DNA of 59,695 nucleotides from contig JBGCEZ010000099.1 in assembly GCA_045106735.1 (NCBI GenBank), positions 1 to 59,695 of the forward strand, written 5' to 3'. Positions 1 through 8,430 of this stretch are shown piece after piece. Within the stretch, counting starts at the first letter, position 1; each line of letters starts with the position of its first letter. Source of the DNA: JBGCEZ01 sp045106735. Its GTDB lineage: Bacteria; Planctomycetota; Phycisphaerae; Phycisphaerales; SM1A02. The notes under the pieces were generated by a model. The model was not told where the DNA came from, did not search any database, and worked only from the letters and a program-made list of their open reading frames with translations. Position numbers and translations under genes: made by a program.

Positions 1-1
1 G

Positions 2-496
2 ATGGCCTGCCCGGCGCCGCCGATGGGCGACGACCGTCGGTACGCCGCGGCGATGCTCGCGCAGATCCTCGGCGACACCGAGGGCAGCCGGCTCTACTGG
101 GCGCTGGTCGAACCGGGCGTGGCCGACGAGGCCCAAGCCCAATACGACGGCCGGGACGGCGTCGGCGAGTTCATCATCTACGCCTCGTGTTCGCCAGAGG
201 ACGCGGCGAGCGTGGAGGAGACGTTGCAGGACCAAGCGGCGAAGCTCGCCGAGTCGATCACCGAAGACGACCTGGTCCGGGTGCGAAGCCGCATTGCGAC
301 GGCGGCCGCACTCCAGGGCGAGTTGCCGGGAGGCCGGATGCGGCGAATCGGCCAACGGTGGACGAATCTCGGTTCGTACCGCTCACTCGAAGAAGAGCTC
401 GAGCACATTGGCGCGGTCACGCTCGACGACTTGCGAGCCACCGCGGCGGCATTTCCGCTGCGGGGCCAAGTCATCGGACACCTGCGGCCGGAATGA
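2..496 (+). CDS. M16 (insulinase/pitrilysin) family peptidase, C-terminal fragment
   Basis: The fragment runs from the window edge to a TGA stop, and the gene clearly began upstream. What remains (about 164 residues) matches the C-terminal half-barrel of M16 zinc peptidases: an ILGD..GSRLYWALVEPG segment, a long helix with SITEDDLVRVRSRIA, and a closing G-R-MRRIGQRW..LGSYRSLEEEL stretch. The HxxEH zinc site belongs to the N-terminal domain and is not in view, so this could be the catalytic chain or an inactive partner subunit. The first ATG, at position 2, is probably an internal Met. Such proteins usually act in the periplasm or on the cell surface. The family call is fairly firm; exact substrate and chain type cannot be seen. 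Confidence 0.7.
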   Translation: MACPAPPMGDDRRYAAAMLAQILGDTEGSRLYWALVEPGVADEAQAQYDGRDGVGEFIIYASCSPEDAASVEETLQDQAAKLAESITEDDLVRVRSRIATAAALQGELPGGRMRRIGQRWTNLGSYRSLEEELEHIGAVTLDDLRATAAAFPLRGQVIGHLRPE

Positions 497-501
497 TTCG
501 G

Positions 502-543
502 CTGGGGGCTGGGGGCTGGGGGCTGGGGGTTGCGGGTTGCGGG
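502..543. repeat. 7-bp G-rich tandem repeat between convergent genes
   Basis: Four copies of ctggggg (502-529) are followed by two copies of the related unit ttgcggg (530-543). They lie between the stop codons of the M16 peptidase gene and the minus-strand HDOD-GGDEF gene. The plus strand carries several runs of five G, so a G-quadruplex is possible. No coding role is apparent. Confidence 0.8.
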
Positions 544-623
544 GCCGGGGCTGGTTGGCGGTTCGCGCCTGGCGGCTGACTGAGGCTGAGCTGGCGGCTG
601 CGTCGAACTGCGACCGACGTGGC

Positions 624-2138
624 TCAGGCGGCTTCGGACTGACCCGACTGACCCATCTGCTCATTCCCCGGCGCGGACGGAGCGTCTTCGCGGGCGACGC
701 CCTCCTGCTTCATGCGGAACACGCGGACGGTGTTGCGGCCGCCGTGCTTCGACGCGTACAGCGCTCGGTCGGCGGCCCGAATCAGCAGCGCGGGTGACGT
801 GATCACGCACTCGGTGTCGCGGTCAAGTGTCGCGCCGCCGGCGCTCAACGTGATCGGAAGCGAGAGCGTCTCACCGGCGACGTTCATGTCGAACGGAGCG
901 TCGGCCACCGCGGCTCGAAGCCGTTCCGCCACGCCGGCAACCATCGCCGCATCCGAGCCGGGCAGAATCACCGCGAACTCTTCGCCGCCGTAGCGGCAAA
1001 GCACGTCGCCTTGTCGCAGCAGATCTGTCACCCGGCGGGCCGTCTCCACCAGAACCGCGTCGCCCACTTGGTGACCGTGGGTATCGTTCACTGACTTGAA
1101 GTGATCCAGGTCCAGAATGATGAGCCCAAGGACGCCGCGGAACTGCGTGGCCTGTTCGAACCACGTGGCGATTTCGGTATCGAATCGCATGCGATTGCCG
1201 ATGGCCGTCAGCGGATCGGTCGCGGCCACCTGATTGAGTTCGGTCACCGTTTCTCGCAGCGTCTCAATCTGCTTCTGCTGGTCGACGCTGATCGTATTGC
1301 GAAGCTCTTCGGCGTTCCCGAGCAGTTCGTCTACGTCGGCGGGCGTTCCGATGGCCACGTTGAACATGCGGGCCAATTCGTCGGCGTCTTCTGGCATCGC
1401 CCGGATCACTTCGTCGATTTGATCCGTCGACATTTCGAACCATGCGCCGGCGTGACGGCGAAAACGGTCCAGCGCGGTCTTGGGCGGCTCGACTTCCATG
1501 GAAAGCACGGCTTCGGTGGCCAAGGTGACGGTACGGCCGAGTTCATCCGGAGCATCCTGGGCCCAGCCATGGTGCCCCTCGATGCACATGATGAGCTGCA
1601 ACGGCAGCTTCCATTTTTCGGCCAAGGCCGCGCCGACGGCCACGTGGTCGAAGCCGTAGCGCTCTTGCTCCGCCACGACCAACTCGCGATGGTCTCGCCC
1701 GACCTTCTCCACCAGATGGGCGTACTCTTCGGCCAAACGCGCTTGCATGGCGAGCATGCCGATGTCTTCGAGCAGCGCGCCGGTAAACGCTTCGTCGGGA
1801 TCGCACCGACGGTGCGTCATCGACAACCGGCGGGCGGTGGTCGCGGCATAGATCGAACGTCGCCAGAACGCCTCGTAGTCGAATGCCCCCGCGACCCCGC
1901 GGGCGGTTTCGACCAAGCTGAATCCGAGCACCAGCGAACGAACCAGGTTGAGGCCGAGGTACGCCAGGGCTCGCTGGATCGTGGGACACGGAACCGTGAG
2001 CCGGTAGTAACTCGAGTTCACCGTCTTGAGAATCTTGCCGGTCATGGCCGGGTCGTTCTGGATGACCTTGGCCAGCATCTTCATGTCGACGTTCGGATCG
2101 CGCGACAATTCCAGCACCTCGATCGCCGCCGCCGGCAA
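624..2138 (-). CDS. HDOD domain - GGDEF diguanylate cyclase
   Basis: The N-terminal ~220 residues form an HDOD signalling domain (AAAIEVLELSRDPNVDMKML, then NDPAMTGKILKTVNSSYY). A linker leads to a GGDEF domain at about residues 310-475. The active site reads RYGGEEF, and an RQGD motif five residues before it fits the RxxD inhibitory site, so the enzyme should make cyclic di-GMP and be product-inhibited. No membrane segment or signal peptide is seen, so it is cytoplasmic. Start choice is a problem: there is no ATG in this frame. TTG at 2138 is the only ordinary start, yet plausible coding sequence (DDILGCSRLPT) continues in frame upstream to a stop at 2202-2204, and HDOD proteins usually begin just before an LPTLPA motif. 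A rare start codon or a frameshift near 2140-2160 is possible. Confidence 0.85.
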   Translation of the reverse strand: MPAAAIEVLELSRDPNVDMKMLAKVIQNDPAMTGKILKTVNSSYYRLTVPCPTIQRALAYLGLNLVRSLVLGFSLVETARGVAGAFDYEAFWRRSIYAATTARRLSMTHRRCDPDEAFTGALLEDIGMLAMQARLAEEYAHLVEKVGRDHRELVVAEQERYGFDHVAVGAALAEKWKLPLQLIMCIEGHHGWAQDAPDELGRTVTLATEAVLSMEVEPPKTALDRFRRHAGAWFEMSTDQIDEVIRAMPEDADELARMFNVAIGTPADVDELLGNAEELRNTISVDQQKQIETLRETVTELNQVAATDPLTAIGNRMRFDTEIATWFEQATQFRGVLGLIILDLDHFKSVNDTHGHQVGDAVLVETARRVTDLLRQGDVLCRYGGEEFAVILPGSDAAMVAGVAERLRAAVADAPFDMNVAGETLSLPITLSAGGATLDRDTECVITSPALLIRAADRALYASKHGGRNTVRVFRMKQEGVAREDAPSAPGNEQMGQSGQSEAA

Positions 2139-2460
2139 GGTGGGAAGTCGGGAGCATCCGAGGATGTCATCGATGCTGACGCTGATGGCGGAACAGTCCT
2201 TCTACGAGGTCGGCGTTGACCCTCGGTTGCCATCGGCCCGGGCCATGGCGGCCTTCACTGCGATGACGAGTTCCCCGGAGTCTTGTGGACGGACGAGGGA
2301 GGCTTCGCGCACGGGGTGCGCTGATGCTTGCCGGTGGATGGCATTCGCCCGATGAATTGCGCGAGTTGGCGGGTAGGCGTGCATTGACCGCGCGTGAATC
2401 GCGCGGTGACGACGCGTCGCCCCCGAGTCCGCCGCACGCGGGCCGTCGGTGTCCGGCGCG
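2139..2460. other. intergenic, no gene seen
   Basis: This 322-bp stretch lies between the minus-strand HDOD-GGDEF gene and the 3' end of recO. Short open frames occur on both strands but none shows family features, ribosome site or codon pattern to support a gene. It must hold the promoter of the HDOD-GGDEF gene, but no clear -35/-10 pair was recognised. Confidence 0.5.
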
Positions 2461-3369
2461 TCAGCCGCTCGCGCGCGGATCGGGATACGCCCAGCCGAGC
2501 GTGGCCAATTCGCCGCCGACGAGGTGTTGGACGTAGGCCGAGAGCAGCCGATTGGCGCGGATCAAGCCTGGAGCCGCCGCGTGGTCGGCCACGGGAGGTG
2601 GCGGCTCTTCGGCTTGCATTGCCGCGTCGAGCGCGATCAAGCGCCGGAGCGTTTCCGATCGCACCCGCCACGCTTCGGTCGACGGTTGATGCCGGGTGAA
2701 CCCGCCCGCTTCGGGCACGAACCAGAGACGATCGGGGTCGCCGGTGGGGGTGGCCGCGTCTCGGCCTGGCCCCGGCCCGAGCCCCGGCTCGATCCCTGAA
2801 CCTGGCCCCAACCCTGGCCCGAGCTCCGCCCCCGACCCTGGCCCGAGCCCCGCCCCTGGCCCTGGCCCGAGCCGTGCTTCGGGCAGCGCGTCATCGGTCG
2901 CGACGTCCACGCCCAGGCGCGGCAGAAATCCCGTCTCCGACAACAGCGTCCACTGGAATCGCAGCAAGCCGCCCCACTCAAGCCCGGGTTGCTCCAGATC
3001 GCGGACGAACGCGAGCAGGGCGTCGAAGATTTCCGGGTGCGGGTCGCCGTCGGTCAGCAGCCGCCCGGTCAGGTCGACGGCGAGCGTGCCGAGTCGATTG
3101 CCGAGGAGGCGATGGTGGATGCCCGGAAAGATTTCGAGCAGCCGCCATTCGGTCAGGATGGCCAAATCGCGACCCGGTTTGACGATGGTCACCAAGTGGC
3201 CGCGCGTGAGCGGCTGGAAGCCACCCGAGAAATTGCCCCGATCGCGGCGGGATCCCTTGGCCAAACCGCGGATTCCGCCGTGCTCGCGCATGAGCAGCCG
3301 CACCGTTTGGCTGGTCTCCGAGTACTCCCAGGCCCGAAGGCAGATCGCAATGTCGGAAAGGGTTGGCAT
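2461..3369 (-). CDS. recO: DNA repair protein RecO with a Gly/Pro-rich insert
   Basis: RecO helps load RecA at SSB-coated gaps in the RecFOR pathway. The N-terminal OB-fold is clear (SDIAICLRAWEYSETSQTV, then GGIRGLAKGSRR and GGFQPLTRGHLV), followed by the helical domain (LLGNRLGTLAVDLTGRLLTD, GLLRFQWTLLSETGFLPRL). I chose ATG at 3369 because the preceding in-frame residues are low complexity and the OB-fold starts at MPTLSDIAI. Length is about 302 residues, longer than the usual 240-270, owing to an insert at about residues 158-205 made of repeated G-P, G-L-G-P and G-A units. The insert follows the position where a zinc knuckle or loop is found in many RecO proteins; the usual Cys cluster is not visible. 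It is divergent from the ParA-like gene, with under 100 bp between starts. Confidence 0.85.
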   Translation of the reverse strand: MPTLSDIAICLRAWEYSETSQTVRLLMREHGGIRGLAKGSRRDRGNFSGGFQPLTRGHLVTIVKPGRDLAILTEWRLLEIFPGIHHRLLGNRLGTLAVDLTGRLLTDGDPHPEIFDALLAFVRDLEQPGLEWGGLLRFQWTLLSETGFLPRLGVDVATDDALPEARLGPGPGAGLGPGSGAELGPGLGPGSGIEPGLGPGPGRDAATPTGDPDRLWFVPEAGGFTRHQPSTEAWRVRSETLRRLIALDAAMQAEEPPPPVADHAAAPGLIRANRLLSAYVQHLVGGELATLGWAYPDPRASG

Positions 3370-3463
3370 GCGGAACCGGCTTCCGGTGGTCTCGGCGGGG
3401 GTCACGGGCGGAACGGCCCGACTCGGGCGGGGGTGGCAGAGCCTGACGATATACTCGCCATCC

Positions 3464-5254
3464 ATGGATGGATCACCGGTTCCGGGCCCGCGCACGGTCG
3501 CGATGCTCAATCAAAAGGGCGGCGTCGGCAAGACGACGACCACCGCGAACCTCGGCCACTCGCTGGCCGTGGCTGGCCTGCGCGTGTGCCTCATCGACCT
3601 GGATCCGCAGGGGCACCTCACGCTGCACCTGGGCATCGAGTCCGAGGCGATCGACCGGACGGTCTACGACCTGCTCGTCGACCCCGATTGCCTGGCCAGC
3701 GAGTGCATCATTCGTGAGGCCCGCCCGAATCTCGACGTGATCCTGGCCGAGGTCGACCTGGCCGCGGCCGAGCAAGAGATCGCCGGCCGGGACGAACGTC
3801 AGTCAATCCTCCGCCGCAAGTTCGACGAGGTCCGGGCGAATTATGACATCGTCCTGATCGACTGTCCGCCGAGTCTCGGCATGCTCACGGTGAACGCCCT
3901 GACCATGGCCGACGAGCTGCTCGTGCCCATGCAGGCCCACTTCCTGGCCCTCCAGGGCGTTGGCCGGTTGCTCGAGACGGTGCGGCTCGTGTGCGATTCG
4001 GTGAATCCGCAGCTGCGGGTCGCCGGCGTGATCCTCTGCATGTTCGAGCGGCAGACGACGCTCGCCCGGGAGATCCTGGCCGACCTCGAGGACTTCTTCG
4101 ACAGCTACCGGAACGAGGATGTGCCGTGGTCGGACTGCCACGTCCTCAAGCCGCCGATCCGCCGCAACATCAAGCTGGCCGAGGCCCCGAGCTTCGGCAA
4201 CACGATCTTTGACTACGCCCCCTGGTGCCCCGGGGCGATCGACTACCGCAACCTGGCGGCCCGTCTGCTGGAAGGCTGGGGCTTTGGCCGCGGCCTTGGT
4301 GCGGTGCCCGACGTCGACGACGAAGTCACCGCGGAGCTCCAGGCCTTGGGGGCCGTGGATCGGTCCGCCCCCGTCTCGGTCGCGCCCTCGGCGGCAGCCG
4401 CGGTTTCGGTGGCCGCTCCGGCGCCGGAGGACGTCTCGCATGACGGTCCGGCGGACGCCGTGGATGGGGATGTGGCAGCGTCGGACGAAGCTGGTGTCGC
4501 TGGAACCGGTGCCGCCGAGACCAGCGCCGAGACCAGCGCCGATGCTGGCGAACCTTCGACCGCCCACGCGGGCGCACAGGTCGATGCCCAGGCTGATCGG
4601 GCTTCCGATGGCCGAACCGATGTTCAGTCTGATGTGCATGGAGATGTCGACGCCGGAGTCGACGCCGGAGTCGAGGCCGATGTCGATTCCGACGAGCCGG
4701 CCGACGCGGCGGTGGTGGACGAGCTGCCCGACGCTCCCGTGCCCACGGTGGAGGTGATTCGTCCGACGGAGCCGACGGCCACAATGCCTGCGGGCTCGGC
4801 GGATCTGCGTCCGGCCCCGACCTTCGTGCCGCCGTCTTCGTCCCCGTCTTCGGCCGCGAAGGCGCCCTCGCCCGTCCCCGCTCCGGACGTCGCCCCCGCT
4901 CCGGGACCGACCCCGCCGACCGCGACGCCGACGCATCCCGGTGGGCATTCGGCTGGACATTCAGCTGGGCATTCAGCTGGGCAGCCCGGTCGCCAACCCA
5001 GCGGCCACACGGGGAGCCAACCCGGTGCGTCCGCGCCGTGGAGTGGGTTCGGCGGCTCGCCCGTCACCCTCGGCGGCGGCGCTCCGGCTTCGCCTGGCCG
5101 GCCCGCGCCCGACGCCGCAGCCTCCGAGTCGGCGCCGCCGTCGGCGTCGGATACCCCGGCCGCGCCGATCTCGGATCACCGCCCGGCCCCGGCCCCGGCC
5201 CCGGCGGCCCCCGCTCACCCCGCTGATGCCGGTCATCGCCCGGCCGGCGGCTGA
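3464..5254 (+). CDS. ParA/Soj-family ATPase with a long disordered C-terminal tail
   Basis: The N-terminal ~270 residues form a complete ParA/MinD-type P-loop ATPase. The deviant Walker A box is QKGGVGKTTTTANL (about residues 16-30), Walker A' is LIDLDPQGHLT, and Walker B is DIVLIDCPPSLGML near residue 130. These ATPases bind DNA cooperatively with ATP to move chromosomes or large complexes. The start is ATG 3464; an internal Met just before NQKGG at 3503 is an alternative. From about residue 300 to 596 the protein is Ala/Pro/Asp/Ser-rich with in-frame repeats (VDAGVDAGVE, and SAGH four times from 12-bp units at 4947-4985). No ParB or parS site is seen nearby, so it may be an orphan ParA that positions something other than the chromosome. 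Downstream genes follow closely, six bases to the VanZ-like gene. Confidence 0.85.
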   Translation: MDGSPVPGPRTVAMLNQKGGVGKTTTTANLGHSLAVAGLRVCLIDLDPQGHLTLHLGIESEAIDRTVYDLLVDPDCLASECIIREARPNLDVILAEVDLAAAEQEIAGRDERQSILRRKFDEVRANYDIVLIDCPPSLGMLTVNALTMADELLVPMQAHFLALQGVGRLLETVRLVCDSVNPQLRVAGVILCMFERQTTLAREILADLEDFFDSYRNEDVPWSDCHVLKPPIRRNIKLAEAPSFGNTIFDYAPWCPGAIDYRNLAARLLEGWGFGRGLGAVPDVDDEVTAELQALGAVDRSAPVSVAPSAAAAVSVAAPAPEDVSHDGPADAVDGDVAASDEAGVAGTGAAETSAETSADAGEPSTAHAGAQVDAQADRASDGRTDVQSDVHGDVDAGVDAGVEADVDSDEPADAAVVDELPDAPVPTVEVIRPTEPTATMPAGSADLRPAPTFVPPSSSPSSAAKAPSPVPAPDVAPAPGPTPPTATPTHPGGHSAGHSAGHSAGQPGRQPSGHTGSQPGASAPWSGFGGSPVTLGGGAPASPGRPAPDAAASESAPPSASDTPAAPISDHRPAPAPAPAAPAHPADAGHRPAGG

Positions 5255-5259
5255 CGCCC

Positions 5260-6426
5260 ATGCACCCACCCGCGCCCCCGCCGCCCGATCCGCGGCTCGC
5301 CCGCCCGTGGCGCCGCTTCTTCTTCGTGTACTGGCTCGCGCTCACGGCGGGAACGCACTGGCCGAACTTCACGTTCAGCGAGGAAATGCCCGCGTCGGAC
5401 AAGTCGCTGCACCTGATGGGCTTTGCCGGTCTGACCATTCTGCTGTGGCGCACCCGCTGGATTCGATCGCTCTGGGCCTGCATGGCCGTCGCCTTCGCGT
5501 GGGCCGTCGCCGACGAGTTGACCCAGGGGTTGCCGGGGCTCAACCGGCACGTCGGCGCGTCAGACATCGTGGCCAACGGGCTCGGCTGCACGTTGGCCGG
5601 CGCGTGGATTGCCGCCTTGGGGCCGGTTGGCGGATTGGCCGCACACTGGCGATCGGCCATGCTGCGGGCGACGCTCGATCGCGTCTTCCTGCGCGTCGGC
5701 CCGTGGCTTGCCGTGGGCGGGCTCTTTGGATCCGTCGTGGCCGCGTACGTCGGCGCCCGCATGGTCGACCTCTCCGGGATCACCGGCGACGCAATGAGCC
5801 GCGGTGAGGCGGGCCGCCTGCTGGTGATCCTGATCGCGGTCGCCGGGGCCCATGTCGTCGCCCTGCTGCTGATGCGCTGGTGGACGGCAGAAATCGAACG
5901 GGCCCGCGATGCCGGCATCTGCGTGGCGTGCGCCCGCGACTGTCCGCTCGACTCGCCAGACGCGAATCCGATGGAGCCTGGCGCGTGCGGAACGTGTGCC
6001 GCGCCAACCTGGCCGGCCGCGTGGATGCTGATCAGTCCCGCGCGTTTGCCCTCCATGCTGCGGGCCGCCCGGCGCCCCGGGATCGTGATGATGCTGGCCT
6101 TGGTGGGCATCGGCCTGCTGACCGTCGGTGGATCGTGGATGCTTCGCTGGGGGCTGGAGACGCCGCTCGATGGTGCGGCCCGAACCGTCACCGGATGGCT
6201 GCGCCGCGTGCCGAACACGCTGGAACTGACGATCGACGTCTGGGTGGGCGGCATGCTGCTCGCGTGGATGGTGCGATGGTCGCGCGGCCGGCTCGCCGCC
6301 GAGTTTGATGCACCGAGTGGCTGCCGCCAGTGCGGGCAGGACCTGCGAGCGACGCCGACCGAACAGGGACTGGGCCGCTGCTCGGAGTGCGGAACCGGCT
6401 TTGTGCGTCTGGGGGAGCCGAACTGA
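5260..6426 (+). CDS. VanZ-like multi-pass membrane protein with C-terminal zinc ribbon
   Basis: The N-terminal ~120 residues match VanZ-like proteins: a first helix (RRFFFVYWLALTAGTHWPN), SDKSLHLMGFAGLTILLW, and the signature DELTQGLPGLNRHVGASDIVANGLG. Further hydrophobic segments follow at about residues 150-165, 190-205, 270-290 and 320-340. Two CxxC knuckles are present. One, near residues 228-247, reads CVACARDC...CGTCAAP; the other, at the C-terminus, reads CRQCGQDL...CSECGTG and is a zinc-ribbon style common in planctomycete proteins. The stop TGA overlaps the murJ ATG (TGATG), so the two are translationally coupled. The role is unknown; coupling to murJ hints at an envelope function, but that is inference. 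Confidence 0.75.
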   Translation: MHPPAPPPPDPRLARPWRRFFFVYWLALTAGTHWPNFTFSEEMPASDKSLHLMGFAGLTILLWRTRWIRSLWACMAVAFAWAVADELTQGLPGLNRHVGASDIVANGLGCTLAGAWIAALGPVGGLAAHWRSAMLRATLDRVFLRVGPWLAVGGLFGSVVAAYVGARMVDLSGITGDAMSRGEAGRLLVILIAVAGAHVVALLLMRWWTAEIERARDAGICVACARDCPLDSPDANPMEPGACGTCAAPTWPAAWMLISPARLPSMLRAARRPGIVMMLALVGIGLLTVGGSWMLRWGLETPLDGAARTVTGWLRRVPNTLELTIDVWVGGMLLAWMVRWSRGRLAAEFDAPSGCRQCGQDLRATPTEQGLGRCSECGTGFVRLGEPN

Positions 6427-8312
6427 TGGCGGGCGACGCTCCGCGCGGGGGGCGATTCGAGTCGCACGCGCGGCTGGTGTCGGGGCTCACGCTGCTGAGC
6501 CGGGCGACCGGATTGGTGCGGGACTCGGTGCTCGCACGGGTGTTCGGGGCCAGCCCGTTGACCGACGCGTTCCTGTTCGCGTTCATGATCCCGCACCTGT
6601 TTCGCCGGCTCTTTGGCGAGGGCGCCCTCGCCGCTGCGTTCTTGCCGGTGTTCTCGCGGGTGCGCGAAACGGATCCCGCCGCCGCCCGCCGGCTTGGCCG
6701 CCGCGTCATGATCGGCATGGTCGTGGTGGTGGCGGCGATGGTGCTGCTGCTGGAAGTCGGACTCGTGGCCGCGGCGATGCTCGGGCGCGGCTCATTGGCC
6801 GGGTCACTGGCGATGGTGCTGCTTCCGTACGCGCCAATGGTCTGCGCGGTCGCGATCCTCGGAGCGATGCTGCAGGTGCACGGCCGATTCACGCCGGCCG
6901 CTGCCGCGCCGCTGCTGCTGAACGGCATGATGATCGCGGCCTTGTTGCTTCCCGCCGCGCGGTTCGGCTGGACCCCGGACGTCCACATCACCGTCGTCGC
7001 CGCCTCCGTCCTGGTGGCCGGCGGCCTGCAGATCGTGTGGGCCTGGTCCGCCCTGCGGGCCGCGTGGCGGGCGGATCCGCTGGACGCGACCTCGAATGTG
7101 GCCTCGGAGACGGCCCCTGATGCGGCCGCTGATACGGCCGCTGATCCGGCATCGGATCCGGCATCGGATGTCACCTCCGACAAGGCCGCCGCGCCGAGCG
7201 TGGAACGCCAGGCGGTTCGCGACGTCCTCCGCCAGGCTGCACCCATGGTCCTCGGCCTCAGCGTGTTGCAGCTCAGCACCTTGGCCGACGGCCTGATCGC
7301 CGGCTGGCCCTCGGTCGTGGGGCCAACCGTCGCCGGGCATCCGTACCCACTCGAGCCGGGGGCCCTGACCGCGGTAAGCATCGCGCAGCGCCTCTACCAG
7401 TTCCCGCTCGGCGTCTTTGGCATCGCGATCGCCACCGCCGTTTTCCCGCTGCTCGCCCGGACCGCATTCCGGCAGGGCTTGGTGCGGGGCGGGCACGGTG
7501 GCTCTTCGCCCACCACATCGCCGGCCGCATCGCCCACCACATCGCCCGTCACATCGCCCGTCACATCGCCGGGCGCCTCATCCGCCACATCGCCGGCTCC
7601 GTCGGCCGATGCACCATCGCCGGCCGCGCCACCGGCCGACCAATCATCCTTCATCGAGGTCGTTCGCCGCGGCCTGCGCCTCGTCGCGTTCATCGGCTTC
7701 CCGGCCACCGCCGGGCTGATCCTGGTCCGGGAGCCGCTTGTCCGCGCCCTGTTCGTCGGCGGCGCGTTCACCGTTGACGATGCCCAGCGGACCGCCCGGG
7801 TGTTGGTTCCGTACGCCGCCGCAGTCTGGGCCTACTCGGCCGTCCACGTCCTGACGCGGGGTTTTTACGCCCTGGAGCGGCCGCGGACGCCGGTCCGGGT
7901 CGCCATCGGCGTGCTCGGGTTGAACGTGGTTGGCAACCTCGTCCTGATCTGGACACCGCTCCGCGAGGCGGGCCTGGCCCTGAGCACCGCGATCGCCTCG
8001 GTCGTGCAGTGCGTGGTACTGCTCATGCTGCTTGGCCGGATCGCCGCCCCCGAATCGCCGGGCACCGGCATCCTGGACCGCCCGACGGTCGGATCGTTCG
8101 CCCGATCGCTCGTGGCCACGGCGGCGATGGTCGGGATGGTCCTGGCCGTCGACGCGATCCTCCGGGCCGCCGGCGGACTTGGCGGACTCGGCGGTTCGAC
8201 GGTCGCTCGGCTCGCTGCACTCGTGCTGACCGGCGGCGTGGGATTCGCCCTTGCCGCTCGCGTGCTGCGCTGCCCCGAGCTGAACTTGCTCCTGCGCCGC
8301 GGCGCCGATTGA
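6426..8312 (+). CDS. murJ: MurJ/MviN lipid II flippase with two low-complexity loops
   Basis: MurJ moves lipid II across the inner membrane for peptidoglycan synthesis. The start ATG overlaps the previous stop. Family hallmarks are the N-terminus (VSGLTLLSRATGLVRDSVLA), FMIPHLFRRLFGEGALAAAFLPVF for helix 2, a central IAQRLYQFPLGVFGIAIATAVFPLL, and a late ARVLVPYAAAVWAYSAVHVLTRGFYAL. About 628 residues is long for MurJ (about 510). The excess is two inserts: residues ~217-258 (Asp/Ala/Ser-rich, from 12-bp units like gatccggcatcg) and ~355-406 (Thr/Ser/Pro-rich, from 12-bp units like tcacatcgcccg). Both fall between transmembrane blocks, as expected for tolerated loops. Planctomycetes make peptidoglycan, so a working flippase is reasonable. 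Confidence 0.9.
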   Translation: MAGDAPRGGRFESHARLVSGLTLLSRATGLVRDSVLARVFGASPLTDAFLFAFMIPHLFRRLFGEGALAAAFLPVFSRVRETDPAAARRLGRRVMIGMVVVVAAMVLLLEVGLVAAAMLGRGSLAGSLAMVLLPYAPMVCAVAILGAMLQVHGRFTPAAAAPLLLNGMMIAALLLPAARFGWTPDVHITVVAASVLVAGGLQIVWAWSALRAAWRADPLDATSNVASETAPDAAADTAADPASDPASDVTSDKAAAPSVERQAVRDVLRQAAPMVLGLSVLQLSTLADGLIAGWPSVVGPTVAGHPYPLEPGALTAVSIAQRLYQFPLGVFGIAIATAVFPLLARTAFRQGLVRGGHGGSSPTTSPAASPTTSPVTSPVTSPGASSATSPAPSADAPSPAAPPADQSSFIEVVRRGLRLVAFIGFPATAGLILVREPLVRALFVGGAFTVDDAQRTARVLVPYAAAVWAYSAVHVLTRGFYALERPRTPVRVAIGVLGLNVVGNLVLIWTPLREAGLALSTAIASVVQCVVLLMLLGRIAAPESPGTGILDRPTVGSFARSLVATAAMVGMVLAVDAILRAAGGLGGLGGSTVARLAALVLTGGVGFALAARVLRCPELNLLLRRGAD

Positions 8313-8430
8313 CGCTTCTTGCGGCGCGCGGGACGCATGCCCCGATTGGAAGCAGGATCCCCACCGCGCGGTGGTGCTGGGCGCGGTACCGTGGCCCCTG
8401 CGTCGGACGACGCCTGGGAGTCGGTGACCC

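Noticed and set aside
2696..3463. Plus-strand frame continuous with the ParA-like gene
   Set aside because: It runs antisense to recO and shows no ParA features before residue 1 of the chosen start. It is a shadow of the recO gene.
3803..4960. Minus-strand open frame opposite the ParA-like gene
   Set aside because: Arg/Gly-rich low-complexity translation, antisense to conserved Walker motifs.
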